This document shows positions 1-10,535 of a DNA stretch of 64,000 nucleotides, piece after piece. Source of the stretch: Pasteurellaceae bacterium Pebbles2 (lineage in GTDB: Bacteria > Pseudomonadota > Gammaproteobacteria > Enterobacterales > Pasteurellaceae); NCBI GenBank assembly GCA_023101505.1, contig LVZA01000001.1, positions 62,001 to 126,000 on the forward strand, in the 5' to 3' direction. Numbering within the stretch: the first letter of the stretch is position 1; every line of letters begins with the position of its first letter. Made by a program: the position numbers and the translations under genes. The notes under the pieces are model-generated. The model made no database searches and was not told where the DNA came from. It saw nothing but the letters and a program-made list of their open reading frames with translations.

Positions 1-67
1 CAATCTATTTGTGTAAATAATTTGCTTTTAATGCTGATAATATTTCATCAGCATTTACCTTTGGGAG

Positions 68-892
68 CTACTCCCAGCTCGTCCAAATTGGCGTGATGTT
101 TTCAGTGATGTGAAGTGATTTTCCTAATTCAATCCACGCACAAGGAAAATGAAAATCTGAACCCAGCGAACCGAGTAATTGATATTCCGTCGCCCAACGA
201 GCCAATAATTGGCGTTGGTCAGGCGTTTGTCCGCAACCTGCAATTTCTAAACCGTCGCCGCCCCATTGTTTGAATTCGCCAATTAAGCGTTTAATCCAGC
301 GGTTGGTCATTGTGTAACGCAAAGGATGTGCCAGCACCGCCAATCCGCCTGCTTGATGAATAACGTCAATGGCTTGTGGAATGCTGACCCAATCGGATTT
401 GACATAGGCAGGTTTGCCTGCGCTCAAATAGCGTTTAAAGGCTTGTCCATCATTGGAAACTTTGCCAATTTGCACTAAATAACGTGCATAATGCGCTCTT
501 GTTACTTCGCCTGAGGCTAAGGCTTTTGCGCCGTCGAAAGCATTTTCAATGCCTAAGGCTGCTAATTTTTCGCCAATTTCTTTGGCTCGCTGATGTCGAA
601 GTTCGGCTTGTTGGGCTAAAAGTGCGGTCAGTTTTGGCGAAGTTTCATCAAAATTTAATCCAACAATATGAATGCCACGATTTTCCCACATTGTAGAAAT
701 TTCCACGCCGTTAATTAACTGAATTTGATGTTTTTCCGCCGCACTTTTGGCTTCACTCAAGCCTGAAATGCTGTCGTGATCGGTGAGAGCAAGCACATTC
801 ACATTTTTTTCAGCTGCTCGCTCAATCAGCTGCGTTGGCGTTAAAACGCCGTCAGAAGCGGTGCTGTGAGAATGAAGATCGTATATTTTCAT
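68..892 (-). CDS. rnm: PHP-domain phosphoesterase, RNase AM / YciV family
   Basis: 274-residue PHP-family metal-dependent phosphoesterase. The E. coli homologue (YciV, RNase AM) removes 5'-terminal nucleotides during rRNA maturation and also hydrolyses 3',5'-nucleotide bisphosphates. Metal ligands are visible: H7 and H9 in HSHS, D14, the DHD motif at 38-40, E64 in NGVEIS, a histidine in LAHPLRY, and the C-terminal SDFHF motif. The length matches the family. The stop codon lies 67 bases from the window edge, and the start is 17 bases downstream of the pyrD stop on the same strand, so it may be transcribed with pyrD. The family call is strong; the exact substrate is transferred from E. coli. 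Confidence 0.9.
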   Translation of the reverse strand: MKIYDLHSHSTASDGVLTPTQLIERAAEKNVNVLALTDHDSISGLSEAKSAAEKHQIQLINGVEISTMWENRGIHIVGLNFDETSPKLTALLAQQAELRHQRAKEIGEKLAALGIENAFDGAKALASGEVTRAHYARYLVQIGKVSNDGQAFKRYLSAGKPAYVKSDWVSIPQAIDVIHQAGGLAVLAHPLRYTMTNRWIKRLIGEFKQWGGDGLEIAGCGQTPDQRQLLARWATEYQLLGSLGSDFHFPCAWIELGKSLHITENITPIWTSWE

Positions 893-908
893 TGGATTTT
901 TATTCTGC

Positions 909-1931
909 CTATTTAATCGCTGCGACCAAGTTTTTCACTAAAGCTGGTCCGTGATAAATCAAACCTGAATAAACTTGCAATAATTGTGCGCCAGCGTCCA
1001 TTTTTTCTTGCGCATTTTGCACACCGTCAATTCCACCGCTACCGATAATAGGAATTTCGCCTTTAAGTTCTTGGTGTAAACATCGAATAATTTCGGTACT
1101 TTTGTGCTGTAATGGTTTTCCGCTTAAACCGCCAATTTCGTGCGCATTCGCTAAACCAGCAACATTTTCTCGTGAAATAGTAGTATTTGTAGCAATCACG
1201 CCGTCCATCTTGTTACGACGTAACGTGTCGGCAAGTTGCACTAATTCTTCTTCGCTTAAATCAGGCGCAATTTTCACTGCAATCGGCACATATTTATTGT
1301 ACTGCTCTGCCAAAATTGCCTGACGAGCTTTGATGCTTTGCAACAAGTCATCTAAGGCTTCGCCATATTGCAACTGGCGCAAATCTGGCGTATTTGGCGA
1401 AGAAATATTCACCGTGATGTAATCCGCATAATTATAGGCTTTGTTTAAGCAGAAAATATAATCGTCCTTGCCCTTTTCAATCGGCGTAATTTTATTTTTA
1501 CCAATATTAATGCCTAAAATACCGTCGTATTTGGCATTTTTCACATTTTCGATTAAGTTATCTATCCCTTTGTTATTAAAACCATTTCGGTTAATAATTC
1601 CCTCAGCTTCCACCAAACGGAATTGGCGTGGTTTTGCATTTCCATCTTGCGCCAAAGGCGTTACCGTGCCAACCTCAATAAAACCAAAACCCATTGCGGC
1701 AAAACCATCGATGGCTTCACCGTCTTTATCCACACCAGCGGCTAAGCCAATCGGATTTTTAAAATTCAGCCCCATCACTTTTTTTGCTGTGCCGTTTGGG
1801 CAAGCTAAAAGCGTTTTTAACACAGGGTTGATTAAGGGATTATTGGCGAAATGCAAGGCTGAAATCGCAAGATTATGAGCTGTTTCTGGCTGTAAGGCAA
1901 AAATCGCTTTCCGAATTAAGGGATAAAACAT
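909..1931 (-). CDS. pyrD: dihydroorotate dehydrogenase, class 2 (quinone)
   Basis: 340-residue class 2 dihydroorotate dehydrogenase. It oxidises dihydroorotate to orotate in pyrimidine synthesis and passes electrons from FMN to membrane quinone. The N-terminal helix region (about 1-40) is the class 2 membrane-associating extension. The FMN and substrate motifs include [30 protein letters not shown] (catalytic serine region), an ATNTT segment and the C-terminal IGSGGI phosphate loop. The length is close to the E. coli enzyme (336). It is the first gene after the pepN terminator and probably drives the downstream PHP gene. Confidence 0.97.
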   Translation of the reverse strand: MFYPLIRKAIFALQPETAHNLAISALHFANNPLINPVLKTLLACPNGTAKKVMGLNFKNPIGLAAGVDKDGEAIDGFAAMGFGFIEVGTVTPLAQDGNAKPRQFRLVEAEGIINRNGFNNKGIDNLIENVKNAKYDGILGINIGKNKITPIEKGKDDYIFCLNKAYNYADYITVNISSPNTPDLRQLQYGEALDDLLQSIKARQAILAEQYNKYVPIAVKIAPDLSEEELVQLADTLRRNKMDGVIATNTTISRENVAGLANAHEIGGLSGKPLQHKSTEIIRCLHQELKGEIPIIGSGGIDGVQNAQEKMDAGAQLLQVYSGLIYHGPALVKNLVAAIK

Positions 1932-1956
1932 TGTGAATAATCTCTATTGTGATCAA

Positions 1957-1986
1957 AAAAAGTGCGGTAAATTTTACCGCACTTTT
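1957..1986 (-). terminator. terminator from inverted uptake sequences after pepN
   Basis: AAAAGTGCGGTAAA pairs with TTTTACCGCACTTTT across a short loop. The arms are two oppositely oriented DNA uptake cores. The hairpin lies between the pepN stop and the pyrD start and has T-rich flanks on both sides, so it can terminate pepN transcription on the minus strand. Confidence 0.8.
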
Positions 1987-2057
1987 GTGTTTTTCTCTAG
2001 CCTTTCAAGCGAAACAATCGCTGATTAAGCCAAGGAAGAAGTGAGATATTCACGCCA

Positions 2058-4661
2058 TTATTGCAACGCTTTCTCAATTTTCTCAAATAAATCACGAGAT
2101 AAATTTTCCACTTCCGACAAACGCACTAAAGCACGTTTCATTAGCGTTTGACGCTGACTATCGTAACGTGAGAAACGAATTAATGGCTCAATTAAACGTG
2201 CCGCAACTTGCGGATTGCTTTCATTTAAACGCAACAAAATTTCCGTTAAAAAACGATAGCCCGAGCCATCTACTGCGTGGAATGCTGGCAGATTTTGATT
2301 GATAAAACTGCCCACTAACGCACGCAAGCGATTTGGATTGTTGAAATTAAAACTTGGGTGATCCATTAATTTTTGCACGTTTAACAGCACATTTTCATCA
2401 GGACGTGTGGCTTGCAAATTGAACCATTTGTCCATAACCAAGCCATCGTGTTGCCATTTTTGTTCAAAATCGCTCAGAATGTTATCACGGCAAGTTAATT
2501 GCGCTTTGCACGCTGCATTTAAGGCGGCAAGGGTGTCAGTCATATTATCGGCATATAAATAATGCTTATTCACCAAAGAGTTACCCATTTCTGTGAATGC
2601 TAAATAATGCAAGCAAAGATTGCGCAAACCACGTAATGCGATGTCGTGTTGATTAACCGCATAAGCCTCTAATCGAATGTGATGATAAGTTTCAAACCAT
2701 TGTTCTTTCAGGCTTTCTGCCAAGCTCACTTGCATAAAATGGCGCACAGCTGCAATGCCAGTTGGATCGATAACTTTAAATTGTTCAGCAAATTCCACTT
2801 CTTTTGGTAAGCTCAACATTAAGGTCGTCAACTCGATATTACTTTGGTAATTCGCCAAAACTTGCGAAAGTGCGGTTAAAATTTCGTTAGAAAATACCAA
2901 TGTTTGCCCATTTTGATATTGCTCAAGCAAACGGCGCAATTCCGCACTAAACAGCATTTGCACTGCGTCCCAACGCACAAATTCATTCTGCGCAAATTGC
3001 ATTAGCGTAATGAGCTGTTCGGTGCTGTAATCATAATCTAATTTCACTGGTGCAGAAAAATCACACAGCAGCGCTGGCACTGGGCGGCTTAATACATCGT
3101 GAAATTCAAAAATATGTTCACTTTCCTTAATATCCAACACATCATTAACCAAATCGCCATTTTTTAACAAGGTGAACGGCATTCCTTTGTTATCATAAAG
3201 GGCAATTTTTAGTGGAATATGCAAGTTCGCTTTGCTCATTTGATCTGCAGTTGGCGGCGTATTTTGCGACACAATGAGTTTATAAATGCGTTTTTTCTCA
3301 TCATAACTGTCGCTAATGCTCAATTCAGGCGTGCCTGATTGGCTATACCAACGGCGGAATTGCGTTAAATCCACGCCTGAAGCACGTTCCATTGCTGACA
3401 CAAAATCTTCACAGGTTGCTGCTTTGCCGTCGTTTTCCGCAATATACAACTGCATTCCTTGTTGGAAACGTTTTTCGCCGAGCAAGGTGTGCATCATACG
3501 AATTACTTCTGCCCCTTTTTCATACACCGTCATTGTATAGAAGTTATTCATTTCTAACACTTTTTCAGGGCGAATTGGGTGCGACATTGGGCTGGCATCT
3601 TCCGCAAATTGAGCAGTACGCAATAACTTCACATTATTAATACGATTAACAGCTCGAGAACCTGTGTCTGATGAAAATTCTTGATCACGGAAAACCGTTA
3701 AGCCTTCTTTTAAGCTCAGCTGAAACCAATCTCGACAAGTTACACGGTTACCAGTCCAGTTGTGAAAATATTCGTGCGCAATCACACTTTCAATGGCGAG
3801 ATAATCTTCATCGGTGGCGGTTTGTGGGTTTGCCAACACGAATTTAGAATTGAATACGTTCAAGCCTTTATTTTCCATTGCCCCCATATTGAAGAAATCA
3901 ACAGCGACAATCATATAAATGTCTAAATCATATTCTAAACCGAAACGGTCTTCGTCCCATTTCATTGATTTTTTCAGGCTTTGCATTGCCCAATCGGCAC
4001 GATTTAAATTGCCACGATCCACATAAAGCTCAAGGGCAACTTGACGACCACTTTTTGTCACAAACTGATCTTGCAACAGGTCAAAATCCCCTGCCACAAC
4101 AGCAAATAAATAGCTTGGTTTTGGGAATGGATCTTGCCATTGCACCCAATGTTTGCCATCATCTAAATCGCCACTGGCAACACGGTTTCCGTTCGATAAT
4201 AAGTAAGGATAGCGTGTTTTATCGGCGGTAATTTTAACATCATAACGCGCTAATACATCGGGGCGGTCGAGCATATAGGTAATTTGGCGAAAGCCCTCGG
4301 CTTCACATTGTGTGCAAATCCCATCACCCGATTGATATAAACCCTGTAACGAAGTATTTTCAGCAGGAATAAGATAAGTAACAATTTCTAAAGAAAAACG
4401 ATCCGCACTTTGTTCCGTTAAATCGAGCGTTAGCCCCTCGCCGTCTTGTTTATAGGCAGTAAAATCTGTACCGTTTAATTTAATTGAAGCAAATTGAAAG
4501 CTGTGTCCGTCTAAGCGTAAATTGGTTGCTTCGGGATTTAATCGCTCAACTTGGCTGATAGCAGTAATAACGGTGTGTTGTGGATCTAATTGAAAATCAA
4601 GAGAAATGTGGCTAATCGTAAAATCAGGCACACGGTAGTCTTTTCTGTATTTAGCTTGCAT
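2058..4661 (-). CDS. pepN: aminopeptidase N (M1 family zinc metallopeptidase)
   Basis: 867-residue M1 aminopeptidase that removes N-terminal residues from peptides in the cytoplasm during peptide turnover; E. coli PepN has 870 residues. The exopeptidase motif GAMEN and the zinc motif HEYFHNW, followed by the downstream glutamate ligand region (KEGLTVFRDQEF), are intact. The N-terminal beta domain and the long C-terminal helical domain typical of bacterial PepN are both present. It is flanked by hairpins made of inverted uptake sequences on both sides, so it looks monocistronic. No disruption is seen. Confidence 0.97.
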   Translation of the reverse strand: MQAKYRKDYRVPDFTISHISLDFQLDPQHTVITAISQVERLNPEATNLRLDGHSFQFASIKLNGTDFTAYKQDGEGLTLDLTEQSADRFSLEIVTYLIPAENTSLQGLYQSGDGICTQCEAEGFRQITYMLDRPDVLARYDVKITADKTRYPYLLSNGNRVASGDLDDGKHWVQWQDPFPKPSYLFAVVAGDFDLLQDQFVTKSGRQVALELYVDRGNLNRADWAMQSLKKSMKWDEDRFGLEYDLDIYMIVAVDFFNMGAMENKGLNVFNSKFVLANPQTATDEDYLAIESVIAHEYFHNWTGNRVTCRDWFQLSLKEGLTVFRDQEFSSDTGSRAVNRINNVKLLRTAQFAEDASPMSHPIRPEKVLEMNNFYTMTVYEKGAEVIRMMHTLLGEKRFQQGMQLYIAENDGKAATCEDFVSAMERASGVDLTQFRRWYSQSGTPELSISDSYDEKKRIYKLIVSQNTPPTADQMSKANLHIPLKIALYDNKGMPFTLLKNGDLVNDVLDIKESEHIFEFHDVLSRPVPALLCDFSAPVKLDYDYSTEQLITLMQFAQNEFVRWDAVQMLFSAELRRLLEQYQNGQTLVFSNEILTALSQVLANYQSNIELTTLMLSLPKEVEFAEQFKVIDPTGIAAVRHFMQVSLAESLKEQWFETYHHIRLEAYAVNQHDIALRGLRNLCLHYLAFTEMGNSLVNKHYLYADNMTDTLAALNAACKAQLTCRDNILSDFEQKWQHDGLVMDKWFNLQATRPDENVLLNVQKLMDHPSFNFNNPNRLRALVGSFINQNLPAFHAVDGSGYRFLTEILLRLNESNPQVAARLIEPLIRFSRYDSQRQTLMKRALVRLSEVENLSRDLFEKIEKALQ

Positions 4662-4702
4662 AAAATATCCAAAATAAGAAAATGAAAGAGAGATAAAGCG
4701 AT

Positions 4703-4731
4703 AAAAGTGCAGTCTTTTTCACCGCACTTTT
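4703..4731 (-). terminator. terminator after the nlpC-like gene
   Basis: AAAAGTGC and GCACTTTT form a hairpin from two uptake-like cores, one of them with a mismatch (AAGTGCAGT). It sits between the stop of the NlpC-like gene and the pepN start and would end minus-strand transcription. Confidence 0.65.
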
Positions 4732-4744
4732 TTAATTATTTCGC

Positions 4745-5239
4745 TTAAATTCGGCGTACTTGCCAAAAAACTTTGCTCCAATAAGGATTATTTAAAGAAG
4801 AATAAATTACGCCACCTTTGGTTGAGGCGTGTAAAAATTTATCATCTTTAACATAAATGCCAACGTGGTAGCCATTTGGGCCTCGTCCTGTTTTGAAGAA
4901 CACTAAATCGCCCGTTTGAATTTGGCTGCGTGGCACTTGTTTGCCATATTTAGCTTGTTCCGTCGTGGTGCGTGGCAAATGAATATTGAAGCGATCTTTA
5001 AAGGTGGTTTTTGTAAACCCAGAGCAATCAACGCCTCGTCGAGTATTTCCGCCTAAAATATAAGGCGCACCAGCCCATGCTCGCTGCTGTTCACTCAATA
5101 AAGTGATGACCATAATCGGATCGTTGAGCTGACCTTGATAATTTATGCCCTCATTTTCATCGCCGCTAAATGAAGTACAAGCGGTTAAAAATGCAGGCAA
5201 TAAAAAACATAAAGACCTTAATCGTTGATAATAACTCAT
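4745..5239 (-). CDS. nlpC: NlpC/P60-family lipoprotein hydrolase
   Basis: 164-residue NlpC/P60 cysteine hydrolase predicted to cut peptidoglycan stem peptides from the outer membrane. A signal peptide ends in the lipobox LTAC, with the lipidated cysteine at residue 21. The catalytic triad is recognisable as Cys in VDCSGFT, His in GYHVGIYV and a polar third residue in the HAST segment. The length fits E. coli NlpC. It follows ihfA on the same strand with a hairpin in between, so it is probably a separate unit or a partial read-through product. NlpC and Spr/MepS are similar in sequence; the short form and position favour NlpC. Confidence 0.88.
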   Translation of the reverse strand: MSYYQRLRSLCFLLPAFLTACTSFSGDENEGINYQGQLNDPIMVITLLSEQQRAWAGAPYILGGNTRRGVDCSGFTKTTFKDRFNIHLPRTTTEQAKYGKQVPRSQIQTGDLVFFKTGRGPNGYHVGIYVKDDKFLHASTKGGVIYSSLNNPYWSKVFWQVRRI

Positions 5240-5263
5240 CGATCTTCCTTTTTTAATTAGTTG

Positions 5264-5294
5264 AAAAGCTATTCAGCACGACAGAATAGCTTTT
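5264..5294 (-). terminator. terminator after ihfA
   Basis: An 11-base stem AAAAGCTATTC / GAATAGCTTTT with a 9-base loop lies just after the ihfA stop. The T-run at the end of the 3' arm gives a U-tract in the minus-strand RNA. Confidence 0.85.
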
Positions 5295-5306
5295 AACGGA
5301 TTAATA

Positions 5307-5603
5307 TTAGTTTTTCGGCTTCGCATTTTCGACACGAGAACGCAATTTTTGTCCAGGGCGGAACACCACGACACGGCGTGCAGAAACAGGAACACTTTCC
5401 CCTGTTTTTGGGTTTCTACCTGGGCGAGTTGCTTTCTCACGTAGCTCAAAATTACCAAAGCCTGAAAGTTTCACATCTTCGCCTTTTTCTAAGAAAACAC
5501 GAATTTCTTCAAAGAAACTTTCTACTAAACTTTTAGCTTCAACTTTGTTTAAGTTGTGTTTTTCGATCAGATTTTCTGAAATTTCTACTTTTGTTAATGT
5601 CAT
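5307..5603 (-). CDS. ihfA: integration host factor alpha subunit
   Basis: 98-residue DNA-bending protein of the HU/IHF family. With IhfB it forms integration host factor, used in site-specific recombination (including many phage integrases), replication and transcription. The beta-arm motif GRNPKTGE and the following [12 protein letters not shown] segment are typical. The gene begins 2 bases after the pheT stop, the conserved pheS-pheT-ihfA order of gammaproteobacteria, which favours alpha over beta. A strong terminator follows. Confidence 0.95.
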   Translation of the reverse strand: MTLTKVEISENLIEKHNLNKVEAKSLVESFFEEIRVFLEKGEDVKLSGFGNFELREKATRPGRNPKTGESVPVSARRVVVFRPGQKLRSRVENAKPKN

Positions 5604-5605
5604 AA

Positions 5606-7993
5606 TTAATCTCTCAAGTAAGCATTAAAACGTTGTTTTAATTCGGCTAATACAACAGAAACCACCGCATTAATATCTTCTTCTTCCAAAGTTTTTTCGG
5701 TGTCTTGAATGGTTAAACTAATCGCTAAACTCCTATAACCCTCTGGCACACCTTGGCCTTGGTAAACATCAAATAAGTTCAGATGAGTTAATTTATCTCC
5801 AGCCACAGCACGACAAGCATCAAGTACATCAGCAGCTGCCACTGTAGCTTCCACGACAACAGCTAAATCACGGCGGTTTGCAGGGAATTTTGAAATTTCT
5901 TTTGCTGAAGGAACATTTCCTTTAGCAAATTTTTCCACTAAAATTTCACAAGCATAAACCTTGCCATTTAGCCCCATTTTTTGCGCAATGCTTGGGTGAA
6001 TTTGCCCAATAAAGCCCACTTCTTCCCCATTTAACACCACTGCAGCTGATTGCCCAGGGTGGAATGCTGGGAATGCTTTTGCCACGAATTTTACTTCTGA
6101 ACCATAAGCACTTAATGAAATTAAGTTTTCAACATAGCCTTTCAAATCAAAGAAATCCGCAGCTTCAGATTTACCAGCCCAATGTTCATTTAAACGAGCA
6201 CCTGTTAATACTGCCGAGAAAACTTGCTCTTGACGCACGCCAAATTCAGCTGTTTGATCAGGCACGAAACGTAAGCCCATTTCAAATAAACGAATACGGT
6301 TTTGCTGACGATTTTGGTTATACACCACTGCGCCCAATAAACCCGTCAATAGCGATAAACGCATTGCTGACATTTCGCTTGAAATTGGGTTTGGTAAAAT
6401 CAACGCTTGTTGATTTGGGTGTAATAACTGCTGAATTTTGGGATCAACAAAGCTATAAGTAATCGCTTCGTGGAAATCGTTACCAATAAGTGCCGTTTTC
6501 AAACGTGATAATTCAACGTCAGCTTCACAGTGTTCACGCATTTTTAAATGCGCTAATGGTGCATTGTTTGGAATGCTGTTATAACCATAAATACGTGCCA
6601 CTTCTTCAATTAAATCTTCTTCGATTTCAATATCAAAACGCCAGCTAGTTGATGTTACAGTCCAAACGTTATTGGCAAAACTCACAGGAAAACCTAAACG
6701 TTCAAAAATTTCAGTCACTTTTTCATCTTCAATGTGATGACCAAGTAAGCTATCTAATTTTTCACGGCGTAATTGCACTTGTTTTACTTTTGGTAAATGG
6801 GCTTCGCTTGCAACTTCGCAAATTTCGCCAGCTTCACCGCCGCAAATTTCAATTAATAATGCAGTTGCACGCTCTATTGCGTTACGCTGTAACTCAAAAT
6901 CAACGCCACGCTCAAAACGATGTGAAGCATCTGTATGCAAACCATATTGACGAGCACGACCTGTAATAGCAAGTGGTGCAAAAAATGCCGATTCTAAAAT
7001 CACATCTTTAGTTTCAGCGTTCACTCCGCTGGCTTCGCCACCGAAAATCCCCGCCATTGCTAATGCGCCTTTTTGATCAGCGATCACTAATGTATTACTT
7101 TGTAATTTAGCGGTTGTGCCGTCTAATAACACTAATTCTTCGCCCTCTTTCGCCATTCTCACTTGCACTGGCTGTGTTACTTTCGCTGCATCAAAGGCGT
7201 GCATTGGTTGCCCGAATTCAAGCAAAATGTAATTAGTAATATCAACGACAGGATCGATTGAGCGAATGCCACAACGGCGTAATTTTTCTTTTAACCACAT
7301 TGGGCTGCTGGCTTTCACGTTCACATTTTTTACTGAACGTAATAAATAGCGAGGGCAAGCCTCTGGTGCATTCAGCTCAATATTAACCACTTCATTATGC
7401 GTAACTGGCACGACATCAAACTGCGGTGCATTTACCGCAAGTTTATTCACCACACCAATTTCACGTGCAATCCCTGCGATACTTAAGCAGTCTGCCCGAT
7501 TTGGGGTTAAGCTAATTTCAATCGCATTATCATTTAATTGCAAATATTGACGAAAATCCGTGCCAACAGGCGCATCTGCTGGTAATTCAATAATGCCATT
7601 ATGATCTTCCGAAATACCTAATTCACTAAAAGAGCAAAGCATACCTTCTGATGGTTGACCACGTAATTTGGTTTTCTTAATTTTAAAATCACCTGGTAAT
7701 ACTGCACCTTCTACGGCACAAGCTACTTTTAAACCTTGGCGACAATTTGGTGCGCCACAAACAATGTCTAATAAACGTTCACCGCCAACATTCACTTTGG
7801 TTACACGCAATTTGTCTGCATCTGGGTGTTGAGCGCATTCAACCACTTCGCCCACAACAACGCCATTAAATTCACCTGCAACTGCTTCCACGCCGTCTAC
7901 TTCCAAACCTAACATTGTGATTTGGTCGCATAATTGTTCTGTGTTAATCGCAGGGTTTACCCATTCTCGAACCCATTGTTCACTGAATTTCAT
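5606..7993 (-). CDS. pheT: phenylalanine--tRNA ligase beta subunit
   Basis: 795-residue beta subunit of the alpha2beta2 phenylalanyl-tRNA synthetase. Domains in order: an N-terminal tRNA-binding OB-fold (about 40-150), the B3/B4 editing domain in the middle, a B5 domain, the catalytic-like core and a C-terminal ferredoxin-like anticodon-binding domain (from about 700, starting near [14 protein letters not shown]). The length matches E. coli PheT (795). It is followed by ihfA after 2 bases. Unusually, it is separated from pheS by a small exported-protein gene. Confidence 0.97.
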   Translation of the reverse strand: MKFSEQWVREWVNPAINTEQLCDQITMLGLEVDGVEAVAGEFNGVVVGEVVECAQHPDADKLRVTKVNVGGERLLDIVCGAPNCRQGLKVACAVEGAVLPGDFKIKKTKLRGQPSEGMLCSFSELGISEDHNGIIELPADAPVGTDFRQYLQLNDNAIEISLTPNRADCLSIAGIAREIGVVNKLAVNAPQFDVVPVTHNEVVNIELNAPEACPRYLLRSVKNVNVKASSPMWLKEKLRRCGIRSIDPVVDITNYILLEFGQPMHAFDAAKVTQPVQVRMAKEGEELVLLDGTTAKLQSNTLVIADQKGALAMAGIFGGEASGVNAETKDVILESAFFAPLAITGRARQYGLHTDASHRFERGVDFELQRNAIERATALLIEICGGEAGEICEVASEAHLPKVKQVQLRREKLDSLLGHHIEDEKVTEIFERLGFPVSFANNVWTVTSTSWRFDIEIEEDLIEEVARIYGYNSIPNNAPLAHLKMREHCEADVELSRLKTALIGNDFHEAITYSFVDPKIQQLLHPNQQALILPNPISSEMSAMRLSLLTGLLGAVVYNQNRQQNRIRLFEMGLRFVPDQTAEFGVRQEQVFSAVLTGARLNEHWAGKSEAADFFDLKGYVENLISLSAYGSEVKFVAKAFPAFHPGQSAAVVLNGEEVGFIGQIHPSIAQKMGLNGKVYACEILVEKFAKGNVPSAKEISKFPANRRDLAVVVEATVAAADVLDACRAVAGDKLTHLNLFDVYQGQGVPEGYRSLAISLTIQDTEKTLEEEDINAVVSVVLAELKQRFNAYLRD

Positions 7994-8007
7994 TTATAAT
8001 CTCACTT

Positions 8008-8517
8008 CTATTTCAAAATTTGGAATTGTAAGCCTTTGAAGACTGTGCTGTTAAATTGCGCTTCCATCGCATAAGTTCCCACAGGATCTTTCGGCCCAAA
8101 CTTCCAACATTGTACAACCGCATTATTATGCATTTGCGGTTTATCAAACACCGCTAAAATTTCTGTTTTATCTTCAGAGAAATTTAATGTTGCGTTCGGC
8201 TGCAATGAGTTCATTTCCATCGCTTGTGGCGCTTTGAAAAATACCGCCAATCTATTTTTTTCTAAAGGTTGAATATTGTTGATCACTAGACATAATTCAC
8301 GCTGTTTAGAACGAGATAATTTATTCCCTTTAATTAATTTCGGTTCTTTGCCAAAGGTATTAAAAACTTGTACTGCCGCAATAGGCTGTTTATTTTCGAT
8401 GGCTGATTTCAACATTTCAGTCGTTACTTCTGGTGCGGCTGTTTGAGGTGTAGCTTCAGTATTCGCTAATACGTTTGCAGAAAATAAAGCCAATGCGATA
8501 GCTGCTAATTTTTTCAT
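8008..8517 (-). CDS. hypothetical exported protein between pheS and pheT
   Basis: 169-residue protein of unknown function. It starts with a clear Sec signal peptide (KK, then a hydrophobic stretch ending in ANVLA, probable cleavage after residue 18), so it is likely periplasmic. The mature part has no cysteine-rich or membrane segments and ends with FKGLQFQILK. It sits 16 bases after pheS and 14 bases before pheT, so it would share their transcript, although pheS and pheT are normally adjacent. I recognise no family. The start is supported by the signal peptide and an AGGAG-like site just upstream. Confidence 0.8.
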   Translation of the reverse strand: MKKLAAIALALFSANVLANTEATPQTAAPEVTTEMLKSAIENKQPIAAVQVFNTFGKEPKLIKGNKLSRSKQRELCLVINNIQPLEKNRLAVFFKAPQAMEMNSLQPNATLNFSEDKTEILAVFDKPQMHNNAVVQCWKFGPKDPVGTYAMEAQFNSTVFKGLQFQILK

Positions 8518-8533
8518 TTTAATCTCCTAAACT

Positions 8534-9535
<1,002 letters not shown>

Positions 9536-9655
9536 TCATTTTATGTGGTCTATTAAAAATTCTTCTAATAATAATACTAACTCATTAAAAAATCACGTTA
9601 TTCTTCATAATTTTTATATTTTTCACCGCACTTTTTGCTTTTGGCAAAGAAAAAA

Positions 9656-9685
9656 GGGAAAGATCACTACGATCTTCCCCTTTTT
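9656..9685 (-). terminator. terminator after bioD
   Basis: GGGAAAGATC and GATCTTCCC form a GC-rich stem with one bulged A, flanked by A-runs upstream and a T-run downstream, so it can work in both directions. On the minus strand it ends bioD. Confidence 0.85.
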
Positions 9686-9704
9686 CGCTCAATAAAATCT
9701 CGTT

Positions 9705-10430
9705 TTATTTCACAAATTCCGTTTTCATATAGCTCAAACGTTCAACATTGGTAATGTATTTCCCTACATCTTGCTTTTCAGGTTTATGAATATACGGAAT
9801 TTCACCGAGTAAAGGCGCATCAATTTTTGCTTTGAGCGTGTCGATAATCTCGGCATAATGCCCCAAGCAAGGGTTAATTCGGTTCGCCACCCAGCCCATT
9901 AACGGCACGCCTAAACTCGCAATAGATTGTACCGTGAGCAAAGAATGATTGATACAACCCTCTTTAATCCCCACAACTAGCACCACTGGCATTTGATGTT
10001 CCACAACCCACTCTGCAAAACTAAAATGTTTGTTAATTGGTGAAAGCCAGCCAAAGCAGCCCTCCACTAAAACCATTTGAAATTGCTGATTTAAACCAGC
10101 TAAATCTTGATTGATTTTGCTGATTTGAATGCGTTCCCCTTGGTCGGTGAATAACGGCATTGTGTGCCCAAAAGTGTAGCTATTAATATCTTGATAAGCC
10201 ACATCTTGCTTGGTCGTATTCATCAAGGTCAACACATCGCCATTATTTTCCTCGCCATAATCACCACTTTGCTCGGAAAGATCGACCACATCGCTATCTT
10301 CTTGCGCACAAGCAATCGGCTTATAACCCACAATACTTACATTCAAATCTTGTAAGGCTTGAATAATGGCTCGGCTCACAACGGTTTTCCCCACATTGGT
10401 GTCCGTGCCTGTTACAAAAAAGCAGCTCAT
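9705..10430 (-). CDS. bioD: dethiobiotin synthase
   Basis: 241-residue ATP-dependent carboxylase that makes dethiobiotin from 7,8-diaminopelargonate and CO2 in biotin synthesis. The P-loop GTDTNVGKT is at residues 8-16, with the ThrNVGKT form that marks BioD. A VEGCFGW segment takes the place of the usual VEGAGG loop, a divergence seen in second BioD copies. No other bio gene is adjacent. Family membership is clear; whether it is the main or a secondary copy cannot be judged here. Confidence 0.88.
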   Translation of the reverse strand: MSCFFVTGTDTNVGKTVVSRAIIQALQDLNVSIVGYKPIACAQEDSDVVDLSEQSGDYGEENNGDVLTLMNTTKQDVAYQDINSYTFGHTMPLFTDQGERIQISKINQDLAGLNQQFQMVLVEGCFGWLSPINKHFSFAEWVVEHQMPVVLVVGIKEGCINHSLLTVQSIASLGVPLMGWVANRINPCLGHYAEIIDTLKAKIDAPLLGEIPYIHKPEKQDVGKYITNVERLSYMKTEFVK

Positions 10431-10535
10431 AATTTATTCCTTATTCTCTGAAGTGCAGAAAATTGTAAAATAAACTTAACAATTAAGATTTGAGCTAACG
10501 CAAGTTTCTAGTGATTTATTCCTTTTATTTATAAT

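Noticed and set aside
5273-5458. Frame overlapping ihfA in another phase
   Set aside because: It is a shadow of ihfA and crosses its terminator.
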